Source: Nocardia alba NBRC 108234 (GTDB taxonomy: Bacteria; Actinomycetota; Actinomycetes; Mycobacteriales; Mycobacteriaceae). From it: a stretch of DNA of 64,000 nt. The position numbers and the translations under genes were made by a program. The stretch spans positions 1 to 64,000 of the forward strand of contig NZ_BDAX01000017.1 of assembly GCF_001612665.1 (NCBI RefSeq), in the 5' to 3' direction. Within the stretch, counting starts at the first letter, position 1, and every line of letters begins with the position of its first letter. Shown piece by piece: positions 39,317 to 50,364 of this stretch. Under the pieces are notes generated by a model that saw nothing but the letters and a program-made list of their open reading frames with translations, made no database searches and had not been told where the DNA came from.

Positions 39317-39337
39317 AACTATTCCATTCGTCGGTTG

Positions 39338-39357
39338 ATAGTTCGTTGCCGAACTAT
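39338..39357. promoter_or_regulatory. probable MarR operator
   Basis: ATAGTTCG at 39338-39345 and CGAACTAT at 39350-39357, a perfect 8-base inverted repeat with a four-base centre, in the 59-base gap between the cupin and MarR starts. This is the usual size for a MarR dimer site and would control both genes. Confidence 0.75.
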
Positions 39358-39375
39358 ATCTCGCCGAATAGAATC

Positions 39376-39882
39376 ATGTCCATGGATGATCACGAACCGG
39401 ATGCGGTCGATGCGATCACCGCGCAGTGGCGGCGCGAGCGTCCCGATCTGGAACTGGAGGCGATGGCGGTCTTCGGCAGACTCGGCAGGCTGATGGGCAT
39501 CGCCACGGCGCGGATCGAAACCGTGTTCACCGCGCACGGTTTGCAGCGCGGTGAGTTCGATGTGCTGGCGGCACTACGCCGCTCGGGTGCACCCTATGAG
39601 CTCAACCCCTCGGTGCTGGCCGACACCCTGATGCTGTCGCGCGCGGGGATGACCGGCCGCATCGACCGACTCGAAGCGGCGGGCCTGGTCCGCCGTATCG
39701 CCGACCGCGAGGACCGTCGCGCCGTGCGGGTGGCGCTCACCGATCAGGGGCGGGCGCTGGTCGACACGGTGGTCGTAGCGCACACCGAGAACGAGACGGC
39801 GATGCTGTCGGTGCTCTCGCCCACGGATCGTGTTGCCCTGGAACGGATCTCGCGCACCCTGCTCGACGGCTGGGCGCGGTGA
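39376..39882 (+). CDS. MarR-family transcriptional regulator
   Basis: A 168-residue winged-helix regulator. The recognition region reads LADTLMLSRAGMTGRIDRLEAAGLVRR and the wing is DREDRRAVRVALT, the MarR signature (DxRxxR-like). It probably represses the divergent cupin gene and itself. The start is ATG at 39376 (or 39382): an earlier in-frame TTG at 39346 falls inside the operator and has no ribosome site. The ligand is unknown; phenolic compounds are typical of the family. Confidence 0.9.
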   Translation: MSMDDHEPDAVDAITAQWRRERPDLELEAMAVFGRLGRLMGIATARIETVFTAHGLQRGEFDVLAALRRSGAPYELNPSVLADTLMLSRAGMTGRIDRLEAAGLVRRIADREDRRAVRVALTDQGRALVDTVVVAHTENETAMLSVLSPTDRVALERISRTLLDGWAR

Positions 39883-39951
39883 CCGGCCGATCCCTGCTCG
39901 GGAAAGAACGCCCGAGAATGATCCCACCGCGCGCAATCGGTGAAAGTTCGG

Positions 39952-40027
39952 TGGCCATGGAGGCGGGAATCGAACCCGCGACCTCCGTCCCGCGGAGTCG
40001 GCGTTCTACCTGCTGAACTACTCCATG
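39952..40027 (-). tRNA. tRNA-like gene with atypical anticodon arm, encoded CCA
   Basis: On the minus strand a 73-base cloverleaf with encoded CCA is visible. Acceptor CATGGAG pairs with CTCCATG; the D arm is GTTC/GAAC with GG in the loop; the T arm is GCGGG-TTCGATT-CCCGC; the variable loop is AGGTC. By standard numbering the anticodon stem CCGAC/GACGG has an A-A mismatch and the loop is TCCGCGG, with C instead of U at 33, giving anticodon CGC. A competing stem CTCCG/CGGAG would displace the arm by three bases and could present GGG. The acceptor can be extended to ten base pairs (GGC before, GCC after). Acceptor identity cannot be assigned; it may be a decayed or specialised tRNA. Confidence 0.65.
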
Positions 40028-40138
40028 GCCAACTCGAGCCTAACCTCGAAATTCTCCGCACGGTCGCGATGGTGCCGTGAGATCGATTACAGCGGAACAT
40101 GTTTCGCTGCGCACGTCAGGGTCGGAGAACGCCGAGCC

Positions 40139-40708
40139 TCATGCCTCCTTGCGGCGGACCGAGGCCTCGACGAGATCGAGTACGGCGGACAGGTTCTCGT
40201 TGGTGTGCCCCGAGGCGATGCGGGCGATGAGGCCGTCGAGAACCAGATCGAGATAGCCGAGCAGGACGTCGGTGGGGACGTCGTCGCGCAGGGCGCCCGC
40301 GGCCTTGCGTCGTTCCAGGCGGGCCAGCGTCGCGGCGGTCAGTTCGGCCGAGCGCTGGGTCCAGCCCGCGCGGAATTCGGGGTCGGTGCGGACTCGGCGG
40401 GCGATCTCCAGGCGGGTGCCGAGCCAGTTGAATTCCTCCGGGCGGGCGAGCATATCGCGCATCACCTGGACGATGCCCTGGTTGGCGGCGACTTCGGCCA
40501 TGCGCTCGGCGTCGTCCTTGGCCAGGGCGAAGAAGAGGGCGTCCTTGTCACGGAAATGGTGGAAGATCGCGCCGCGAGACAGGCCGATGGCCTCCTCCAA
40601 GCGGCGCACGGTGGCGCCGTCGTAGCCGTATTCGGCGAAACAGCGCCGTGCACCGTCGAGGATCTGGCTGCGGCGCGCGGCGAGGTGGTCGTCGCTGACC
40701 TTGGGCAT
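40139..40708 (-). CDS. TetR-family regulator upstream-linked to aconitase (Rv1474c-like)
   Basis: A 189-residue TetR protein downstream of acn on the same strand, the conserved place of Rv1474c. The HTH is TVRRLEEAIGLSRGAIFHHF at about 30-50. The ATG at 40708 follows GGAGGAATC, which fixes the start over an upstream in-frame codon. In mycobacteria the homologue is transcribed with acn and thought to regulate it; I infer the same here. A weak hairpin (40735-40765) may allow partial uncoupling from acn. Confidence 0.9.
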   Translation of the reverse strand: MPKVSDDHLAARRSQILDGARRCFAEYGYDGATVRRLEEAIGLSRGAIFHHFRDKDALFFALAKDDAERMAEVAANQGIVQVMRDMLARPEEFNWLGTRLEIARRVRTDPEFRAGWTQRSAELTAATLARLERRKAAGALRDDVPTDVLLGYLDLVLDGLIARIASGHTNENLSAVLDLVEASVRRKEA

Positions 40709-40734
40709 GATTCCTCCAGCTAGCGGATACACGG

Positions 40735-40765
40735 ACCCCCGCCCCGGCGAACCGAGACGGGGGTT
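40735..40765 (-). terminator. possible attenuating hairpin between acn and tetR
   Basis: On the minus strand ACCCCCGTCTCGG and CCGGGGCGGGGGT can pair imperfectly around a TTCG loop. It is located between acn and its downstream tetR. There is no U-tract, so this may be an mRNA-processing or pausing element and not a terminator. Confidence 0.4.
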
Positions 40766-40838
40766 GTCGCATTATTCACGGGCAACGAATGCCCTTGTGA
40801 CGCAACACCTCACGATGTCACGTCACCGGATCGAGCAG

Positions 40839-43634
<2,796 letters not shown>

Positions 43635-43932
43635 GTCAGCTCCACTCATGTGTGAGGGTGTGCCGCCGGCGGGGCTGTGCCGGCGACTCGCGTCTTCGGA
43701 GGGGTATCCGGCACCGTGAGATGCCTGTTTCCTCGCCGTACGATCCTAACAGTACGCTTGTCCTATGAAATACGCGGGGGCAGTCGGTGATGGGCGCGCG
43801 GGCGTAGTCGGGCGCCGAGTCGCGTACTGTGCCTGTCGAGCGCAGTCGGGGAAGACGCAGTAACGCTCACCTTGGCAGTGTTGGACGCCCGTCGCGACAC
43901 CGGCGATCGTGGCTCGACAGACCGGATGGAAG

Positions 43933-44484
43933 ATGACCACTTTTGCGCCGATGGCGGCCGAACTGCCGCCGAATACCGTGCTGAGCAGCGTCGCGTCCGA
44001 CCTCGCCGACAATCACGTCGCGGCCCCCAAGGGTCAGGATCAGGAGAAACTGGCGGCGATCGTCGCGCAGGCGCGATCCGAGGGGATCCCGCTCAGTGTC
44101 GTCGTCGTTCCCGGCAATCCAGGCCACGACTCGAGCCTACGTGACCTGGCCACCGAGGTCGGCGAGAACACCCACGGCACCGTCGCGGTGTTCAGCGACG
44201 ACTGGATCGGTACCTACAGCGACACCGTCAGCCGCGTGCGGCTCGAGTGGGCCGAGGACGCGGCCAAGTACAAGGGCAACCACCCCGAAGAGGCGGTGCA
44301 GGCCTTCGTCGATCGGCTCGAGCAGCCGGAGGGTGTTTCCTGGGGTGTCATCACCGTTGTCCTGCTGACCCTCGTGGCCCTCGTGATCGCCGGGCTCTAC
44401 CTGGTGAAACTGCGCCGCGGTCCCGAGGTGGACGCACCGGCTGTCCCCCTGTCACCGCGCGTCGATGCGGGTTCCACCAACTAA
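43933..44484 (+). CDS. conserved membrane protein of the Rv1476 type
   Basis: A 183-residue protein with a single C-terminal membrane helix (WGVITVVLLTLVALVIAGLYLV, about 140-162) and a short cytosolic tail; the N-terminal domain (DNHVAAPKG to EWAEDAAKYKG) is predicted to be outside and has an alpha/beta pattern like TPM-domain proteins. It stands upstream of ripA, as Rv1476 does. Function is unknown, perhaps in cell-wall hydrolysis control. Start uncertain: the ATG at 43933 is preferred to a GTG at 43909. Confidence 0.85.
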   Translation: MTTFAPMAAELPPNTVLSSVASDLADNHVAAPKGQDQEKLAAIVAQARSEGIPLSVVVVPGNPGHDSSLRDLATEVGENTHGTVAVFSDDWIGTYSDTVSRVRLEWAEDAAKYKGNHPEEAVQAFVDRLEQPEGVSWGVITVVLLTLVALVIAGLYLVKLRRGPEVDAPAVPLSPRVDAGSTN

Positions 44485-44749
44485 CCGGTTTCACTACAGT
44501 CACATTTCCGGACCGGTGGTCTGTTCTTTGGCGTGGAAAGCCGTCCGCTATCACGCAAATTCTGAGCAATCGATGAATTGATACCGCGCCCCACTGTGAC
44601 GGATGTTTCCTTTGAGAACCATGTGTCGTACGGTTGCGATGAACGCGATCGTGAATGCAGTGGTACAGGGGGCATTGGTCGACTCTCGTTGTCGGTGTTT
44701 CGGCTGATGCGCCGGTGGCGTATGTCGAGTCGAGATACTCGGAGGTACC

Positions 44750-46174
44750 GTGCGCGTTGCGGACAGGCGGGACGAGCCAGGTCTATTACGAATAGCGATC
44801 GGTTTGCTGGCGGTGGTGGCAGTGCTGCTCACCGCGGAACCGGTCGCGGCGGTGCCACCCCCGCCACCCAATCCCTCCGACGGCGAGCTCGCCGGGGCGG
44901 GCGCTCAGGTCGACGCGCGGGTCGGTGAGATCGGCGTGCTGATCAATCGCGTCGCCGCGGCCGATCAGCGATTGCGCGAGCTCGACGATCAGCTCGCGGG
45001 CAAGCGCGAAGCCGTCAACCAGGCGCTCGTCGACCTGCAGACCGCCCGTGACGCCGCCGATTCGGCCGCCGCGGCCGTCGCCGACAGCCAGACCCAATTG
45101 GCCGACGCCGGCGCACAAGTCGGTGCGGCGCGACAGGATTTCGATCAGGTCGCCACCCAGGCCTACGTGCGCCCCGCCACCAGCTCGGTCGTCACCTACC
45201 TCGCTTCCGCCACTCCCGACGCCGCGATGGATCGCGCGCAGGTGCTCGGCATGGTGTCGAAGAATCAGCGCCAGGTGCTCGACGGTCTGCGTCGCGCCCA
45301 GCTCGCTCAGGCCAACCAGAATTCCGCCGCCCGCCAGGCCAAGGCCGACGCGGACGATGCCGCCGCGGGCGCTGAGCTCAGGCGCGACGCCGCCCAGACC
45401 GCGGTGAACATCGCGAGAACCGAATTCGACACCCAGGCCGTGGCCCGCGACACCCTGCAGCGCGACCGAGGCGCCGCCCAGTCCGCCCTCGATGTCGCCC
45501 GCTCGACCGTCGCCGGACTCCAGAGCCAGCGCGAGGTCTTCCTGGTCTGGGACGAGCAACGTGAAGCCGAGGTGATGGCCCTGCTGGCCGCCGCCAACGC
45601 CGCCGCCTCGCGCGCCGCCGCCGACAAGGCCGCTCGCGACCGCGCCGCCCAGCTCAACGAGGGCCAGCGCCCGCACGCCGACCTCGAGTCGACCCCGGCC
45701 TCCCCGCACAGACCGAAACCGCGACCCTCGCAGCCGCAGGTCACCGGTTCGGCCGCGGTCGAAACGGTGGTCGACCGCGCGATGTCGCAACTGGGCGTCA
45801 CCTACGCCTGGGGCGGCGGCGACGAGGACGGACCCACCCTCGGTATCCGCGACGGCGGCACCGGCGACGCGCACGGTGACTTCAACAAGGTGGGCTTCGA
45901 CTGCTCCGGCCTGATGCTCTACGCCTTCGCCGGTATCGGGGTGTCCCTGCCGCACTACAGCGGCTATCAGTACAACGCGGGAACCCGGGTCGACGTCGAC
46001 GACCGCGAGCGCGGCGACATGCTGTTCTGGGGTCCTGGCGGCAGCGTCCACGTGGCGATGTATCTGGGCAACGGCAAGATGATCGAGGCCCCTGAATCCG
46101 GGGATGTCGTGAAGATTTCCCCGGTCCGCGAGGACGGCATCATGCCGTACGCGGTCCGTATCGTCACCGGTTGA
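44750..46174 (+). CDS. ripA: peptidoglycan endopeptidase RipA-like (NlpC/P60)
   Basis: Secreted D,L-endopeptidase needed to separate daughter cells. The 474 residues have a signal sequence (about 1-34), a long coiled coil (about 45-300) that autoinhibits the enzyme, a Pro/Ser linker and an NlpC/P60 domain (about 335-474). The catalytic triad is visible as Cys385 (FDCSGL), His434 (SVHVAMY) and Glu446 (EAPES), nearly the same numbering as M. tuberculosis RipA. The GTG at 44750 follows GGAGG. No RipB gene follows, in contrast to M. tuberculosis. Confidence 0.94.
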   Translation: MRVADRRDEPGLLRIAIGLLAVVAVLLTAEPVAAVPPPPPNPSDGELAGAGAQVDARVGEIGVLINRVAAADQRLRELDDQLAGKREAVNQALVDLQTARDAADSAAAAVADSQTQLADAGAQVGAARQDFDQVATQAYVRPATSSVVTYLASATPDAAMDRAQVLGMVSKNQRQVLDGLRRAQLAQANQNSAARQAKADADDAAAGAELRRDAAQTAVNIARTEFDTQAVARDTLQRDRGAAQSALDVARSTVAGLQSQREVFLVWDEQREAEVMALLAAANAAASRAAADKAARDRAAQLNEGQRPHADLESTPASPHRPKPRPSQPQVTGSAAVETVVDRAMSQLGVTYAWGGGDEDGPTLGIRDGGTGDAHGDFNKVGFDCSGLMLYAFAGIGVSLPHYSGYQYNAGTRVDVDDRERGDMLFWGPGGSVHVAMYLGNGKMIEAPESGDVVKISPVREDGIMPYAVRIVTG

Positions 46175-46350
46175 GTACACATCGCCGCTGGTAGGGGTCC
46201 GATCTGTGCGGTCGGTGCCACATCGGGCGCCGTGCGTGAGCGCCGTCACGAGCATGACGAATCCCCGTCTAGTACTGGCCGGTTGCGGCGCACCGGGCGA
46301 TTCAATGGAATAGTTGGTGCCGCACGCACAGGACCAAAGCGAAAGCGGGG

Positions 46351-47508
46351 ATGTTGGTGACTTCGACGGAAGGTGTGAGCGGGCCGAAGCTGGCGAAGGA
46401 CGCCGGTACGGCCACGCCGAGCACCCTGGAGCGTGACGTCCAGACTCTCGAGAAGGCGATCTACGAGGTCAAGCGGGTTATCGTCGGTCAGGACCGGCTC
46501 GTCGAGCGTTTGCTCGTCGCGGTGCTGGCACGCGGCCACGTGCTCCTCGAGGGTGTGCCGGGCGTCGCGAAGACTCTTGCGGTGGAAACCTTCGCCAAGG
46601 TCATCGGCGGTTCGTTCTCCCGGGTGCAGTTCACCCCGGACCTGGTGCCCACCGACCTCATCGGTACCCGCATCTACCGGCAGGGCCGCGAGGAATTCGA
46701 CACCGAGCTCGGCCCGGTCGTCGCGAACTTCGTGCTCGCCGACGAGATCAACCGCGCACCGGCCAAGGTGCAGTCGGCACTGCTCGAGGTGATGGCCGAG
46801 CGCAAGCTGTCGATCGGCGGCAAGACCTACCCGATGCCCGATCCGTTCCTGGTCATGGCGACCCAGAACCCGATCGAGAGCGAGGGCGTGTACCCGCTGC
46901 CCGAGGCACAGCGTGACCGCTTCCTGTTCAAGGTCGTCGTGGACTACCCCTCGGTCGAGGAGGAGCGCGAGATCATCTACCGGATGGGTGTGAGCGCGCC
47001 GGAGCCGAACCAGATCCTCGATCCCGAGGACATCATCCGCCTGCAGAAGGTGGCCGCCAACGTCTTCGTGCACCACGCGCTCGTCGACTACGTGGTCCGC
47101 GTGATCACCGCGACCCGCACGCCCGCCGAGTTCGGCATGGCGGATGTGGCGAGCTGGATCTCCTACGGCGCGTCCCCCCGCGCGAGCCTCGGCATCATCG
47201 CCGCCGCGCGCTCGGTCGCGCTGATCCGTGGCCGCGACTACGTGGTTCCGCAGGACGTCGTCGAGGTCATCCCCGACGTGCTGCGGCACCGTCTGGTGCT
47301 GTCGTATGACGCACTGGCCGACGAGGTTTCGCCCGAGGACGTCATCAAGCGCGTGCTGCAGACCGTCGGCCTTCCGCAGGTCGCCCCGCAGGCCAACGGG
47401 CAGGTCGCCCAGCAGCCGCCGGTGCCCCAGCCGCCCCAGTCCCAGCCTGCGCCGCAGGCGGTGAACGGGCAGCAGTCCCAGCCCGCCGGCTCCGTCGCGC
47501 CCCAGTGA
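46351..47508 (+). CDS. moxR1: MoxR-family AAA+ ATPase
   Basis: AAA+ chaperone-type ATPase of 385 residues, thought to help assemble or activate partner proteins with DUF58 and VWA domains encoded next to it. The P-loop is GVPGVAKT at about 66-73; Walker B is FVLADEINRAP; sensor 1 is MATQNP. The last 40 residues are a Pro/Gln-rich tail (QQPPVPQPPQSQPAPQ) absent from many relatives. It starts at ATG 46351 and overlaps the DUF58 gene by four bases. Confidence 0.94.
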   Translation: MLVTSTEGVSGPKLAKDAGTATPSTLERDVQTLEKAIYEVKRVIVGQDRLVERLLVAVLARGHVLLEGVPGVAKTLAVETFAKVIGGSFSRVQFTPDLVPTDLIGTRIYRQGREEFDTELGPVVANFVLADEINRAPAKVQSALLEVMAERKLSIGGKTYPMPDPFLVMATQNPIESEGVYPLPEAQRDRFLFKVVVDYPSVEEEREIIYRMGVSAPEPNQILDPEDIIRLQKVAANVFVHHALVDYVVRVITATRTPAEFGMADVASWISYGASPRASLGIIAAARSVALIRGRDYVVPQDVVEVIPDVLRHRLVLSYDALADEVSPEDVIKRVLQTVGLPQVAPQANGQVAQQPPVPQPPQSQPAPQAVNGQQSQPAGSVAPQ

Positions 47509-48488
47509 GTGCGCCGGAACCCGTTGTCCGCGTACCGGTGTCGTCTCACGCTCCGCCGTCGTTTCGCGCCGGTGAACTGACCGACCCGAAACTCGCCGCC
47601 GCGCTCAAGACCCTCGAGTTGACCGTGCGACGTCGCCTCGACGGCGTACTGCACGGCGATCACCAGGGTCTGATCCCCGGGCCGGGTTCGGAGCCGGGGG
47701 AGGCGCGGCTGTATCAGCCGGGTGACGATGTGCGACAGATGGATTGGTCGGTCACCGCCCGCACCACCCATCCGCACGTGCGGCAGATGATCGCCGATCG
47801 CGAGCTCGAGACCTGGCTCGTCGTCGACCTGTCGTCGAGCCTGGATTTCGGCACCGGCCGGGTACACAAACGCGACCTCGCGATCGCGGCGGCCGCGGCG
47901 ATCACCCACCTCACCTCCGGCGGCGGCAACCGGATCGGCGCTGTCGTCGCGACCGGTCAGGATCTCGTGCGCATCCCCGCCCGCAGTGGGCGCATGCACG
48001 CCCAGACCCTGCTGCGCGGTATCGCCACCACCCCGCACGCCCGCGACGGCGTGCGCGGCGATCTCAAGGCCGGAATCGAATCGCTGCGCCGTCCGCAACG
48101 CAAGCGTGGGCTGGCCGTGGTGATCAGCGACTTCCTCGGTGACGTCGACTGGCAGCGTTCGCTGCGCGCGATCTCGGCTCGCCACGACCTGCTGGCCGTG
48201 GAGGTGCTCGATCCGCTGGACGTGGCGCTGCCCGACGGCGGCGACGTGGTGCTGCACGATCCCGAATCGGGCCGCACCCGCGAGTTCAGCGTCACCCCCG
48301 CGCTGCGCGCCGATTTCGCGGCCGCGGCCAGGGCCCAGCGTGAGCAGGTGGCCCAAGCGCTGCGCAGCTGCGGCGCGCCGGTGCTCACGCTGCAGACCGA
48401 TCGGGACTGGATCGCCGACGTCGTCCGGTTCGTGTCCACCCGGCGCCACAGCCTCGGCGCCCCGAGCGGGCGGGTGCCTCGCCAGTGA
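47505..48488 (+). CDS. DUF58 domain protein (Rv1480-like)
   Basis: A 327-residue protein with a VWA-like fold lacking signal peptide and membrane segments. It contains the DUF58 signature LYQPGDDVRQMDWSVTAR near residues 65-85 and the metal-site-like DLSSSLDFG. It is the usual partner of MoxR ATPases. The GTG start overlaps the moxR stop (GTGA), and its own stop overlaps the next gene, so the three are translationally coupled. Confidence 0.93.
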   Translation: MSAPEPVVRVPVSSHAPPSFRAGELTDPKLAAALKTLELTVRRRLDGVLHGDHQGLIPGPGSEPGEARLYQPGDDVRQMDWSVTARTTHPHVRQMIADRELETWLVVDLSSSLDFGTGRVHKRDLAIAAAAAITHLTSGGGNRIGAVVATGQDLVRIPARSGRMHAQTLLRGIATTPHARDGVRGDLKAGIESLRRPQRKRGLAVVISDFLGDVDWQRSLRAISARHDLLAVEVLDPLDVALPDGGDVVLHDPESGRTREFSVTPALRADFAAAARAQREQVAQALRSCGAPVLTLQTDRDWIADVVRFVSTRRHSLGAPSGRVPRQ

Positions 48489-49489
48489 GTATTTCGCATT
48501 TCACCGCCGTCGTCTGGCTCGGTTTCCTCGCGATCGTCGCCCTGCTCGTACTCGGCTATGTACTGGTGCAACGCGCCAGGCACAAGCGGATGCTGCAGTT
48601 CGGCAACATGGCCATCCTGGAGCGGGTCGCCCCGGCGCGACCGAGCCCGATGCGCCATGTCCCGATCGCGTTGATCCTGGCGGGCCTGGTCCTGCTCACG
48701 ATCGCCGCGGCCGGTCCGACCGCCGTGCAGAAGGTGCCGCGCAACCGCGCGACTGTCGTTCTGGTGATGGATGTCTCGCTGTCGATGGAAGCCACCGACG
48801 TGGAGCCGAGCAGGCTGCAGGTCGCGCAGAAGGCGGGCAAGGATTTCGTCGACGGTCTGACGCCCGGGATCAACCTCGGTTTCGTCACGTTCGCGGGCAC
48901 GGCCTCGGTGATGGTGTCGCCGACGACCAACCGCGAGGCGGTCAAGCACTCGATCGACAACATCAAGCTGGCCGAGCGCACCGCCACCGGCGAGGGCGTG
49001 CTCACGGCCCTGCAATCCATCGACACTCTCGCCGCGGTACTCGGTGGCGCCGAGACGCCCCCGCCCGCACGGGTGGTGCTGATGTCGGACGGTAAGCAGA
49101 CCGTGCCCGACGACAAGGACGTCGACAACCCGAGGCACGGTTTCACCGCCGCGCGCCTGGCCAAGAACAAGGGCATCCCGGTCTCGACGATCTCCTTCGG
49201 CACCGAATGGGGCACGGTGGAGATCCCGGACTCCGACGGCAAGGGTTCGCAGCGGGTGAAGGTGCCGGTCGACAACGACTCACTGCGCGAGATCGCCGAG
49301 CTGTCCGGCGGCGATTTCTACACCGCGTCGTCGCTGGCCGAGCTCACCGCGGTCTACGACACCCTCGAGGAACAGATCGGCTACGAGACCACTCGCGGCG
49401 ATGCGAGCAGGCCATGGCTGTTGCTAGGCATGGTGGCCATCGCGGCGGGAGTCGTGGTCAGTCTGCTCTATCGTCAACGCCTGCCCTAG
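48485..49489 (+). CDS. VWA-domain membrane protein (Rv1481-like)
   Basis: A 334-residue membrane-anchored VWA protein. It has two N-terminal membrane helices (about 8-28 and 60-78), a VWA domain (about 92-290) with an intact metal-binding motif DVSLSM, and a C-terminal helix (WLLLGMVAIAAGVVVSLLY). Third member of the MoxR-DUF58-VWA module, which in other bacteria is tied to envelope stress or cell-shape maintenance. It overlaps the DUF58 gene by four bases. Confidence 0.93.
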   Translation: MSISHFTAVVWLGFLAIVALLVLGYVLVQRARHKRMLQFGNMAILERVAPARPSPMRHVPIALILAGLVLLTIAAAGPTAVQKVPRNRATVVLVMDVSLSMEATDVEPSRLQVAQKAGKDFVDGLTPGINLGFVTFAGTASVMVSPTTNREAVKHSIDNIKLAERTATGEGVLTALQSIDTLAAVLGGAETPPPARVVLMSDGKQTVPDDKDVDNPRHGFTAARLAKNKGIPVSTISFGTEWGTVEIPDSDGKGSQRVKVPVDNDSLREIAELSGGDFYTASSLAELTAVYDTLEEQIGYETTRGDASRPWLLLGMVAIAAGVVVSLLYRQRLP

Positions 49490-49573
49490 CTTCCCCCGCC
49501 CCGCGTTGTGAGCTGTCGCAACGGCGCGACCCTGACGCGGGGCGCACGAATCGGAACAGATAGGTTGGACCCT

Positions 49574-50290
49574 ATGTCGAACGTCACATCCCGGTCGGTG
49601 CTGGTCACCGGCGGTAATCGCGGTATCGGTCTCGCGGTCGCGCAGCGTCTGCTCGCCGACGGCCACAAGGTCGCCGTCACCCATCGTGGATCGGGGGTGC
49701 CCGAGGGTCTGTTCGGCGTGAAATGCGATGTCACCGACAGTGATTCGGTCGATCGTGCGTTCACCGAGGTCGAGGAACACCAGGGTCCGGTCGAGGTGCT
49801 GGTCGCCAACGCGGGCATCACCGACGACACGCTGCTGATGCGCATGACCGAGGAGCAGTTCGAGAAGGTCATCGACGCCAACCTGACCGGTGCGTTCCGC
49901 TGTGCCAAGCGCGCCAACCGCAATATGTTGCGGGGTCGCTGGGGTCGGTTGATCTTCCTGGGTTCCGTGGTCGGCCTGAGCGGTCAGGCCGGGCAGATCA
50001 ACTACGCCTCCTCCAAGGCAGGCGTCATCGGTATGGCCCGCTCGATCAGTCGCGAGCTGGGGTCGCGCTCGATCACCGCCAACGTTGTCGCGCCCGGTTT
50101 CATCGAGACCGATATGACCAAGGATCTGCCCGATGATCTGAAGGACATGGCGAAGAAGTTCATTCCGCTCCAGCGTCTCGGCCAGCCGGAAGACATCGCG
50201 GCCGTCGTCAGCTTCCTCGCCTCCGAGGACTCCCGCTACGTCACCGGTGCGGTTATCCCGGTCGACGGCGGCATGGGTATGGGTCACTGA
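49574..50290 (+). CDS. fabG1: 3-oxoacyl-ACP reductase FabG1 (MabA)
   Basis: FAS-II ketoreductase that reduces beta-ketoacyl-ACP during meromycolate elongation. The 238 residues show the NADPH motif TGGNRGIG, NAG in VANAG, and the catalytic INYASSKAG. The ATG at 49574 starts SNVTSRSVLVTGG as expected; the frame extends further upstream without homology. It is followed after 74 bases by inhA, the classical mabA-inhA operon targeted by isoniazid-class drugs. Confidence 0.96.
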   Translation: MSNVTSRSVLVTGGNRGIGLAVAQRLLADGHKVAVTHRGSGVPEGLFGVKCDVTDSDSVDRAFTEVEEHQGPVEVLVANAGITDDTLLMRMTEEQFEKVIDANLTGAFRCAKRANRNMLRGRWGRLIFLGSVVGLSGQAGQINYASSKAGVIGMARSISRELGSRSITANVVAPGFIETDMTKDLPDDLKDMAKKFIPLQRLGQPEDIAAVVSFLASEDSRYVTGAVIPVDGGMGMGH

Positions 50291-50364
50291 CCCGCTAACG
50301 GATCGCACCACGCCACCGACAAGGTGGCAGCACCCCACACTGATCTCAGGAGAACCGAAAACTC

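Noticed and set aside
39952..40027. tRNA-like gene as attachment site of an integrated element
   Set aside because: No integrase, no direct repeat of the tRNA 3' end and no foreign-looking segment was seen on either side; flanking genes match the conserved actinobacterial order.
44485..44749. Possible c-di-AMP (ydaO) riboswitch upstream of ripA
   Set aside because: Such elements often precede cell-wall hydrolase genes in actinobacteria, but the conserved ydaO core segments are not visible in this 265-base gap.
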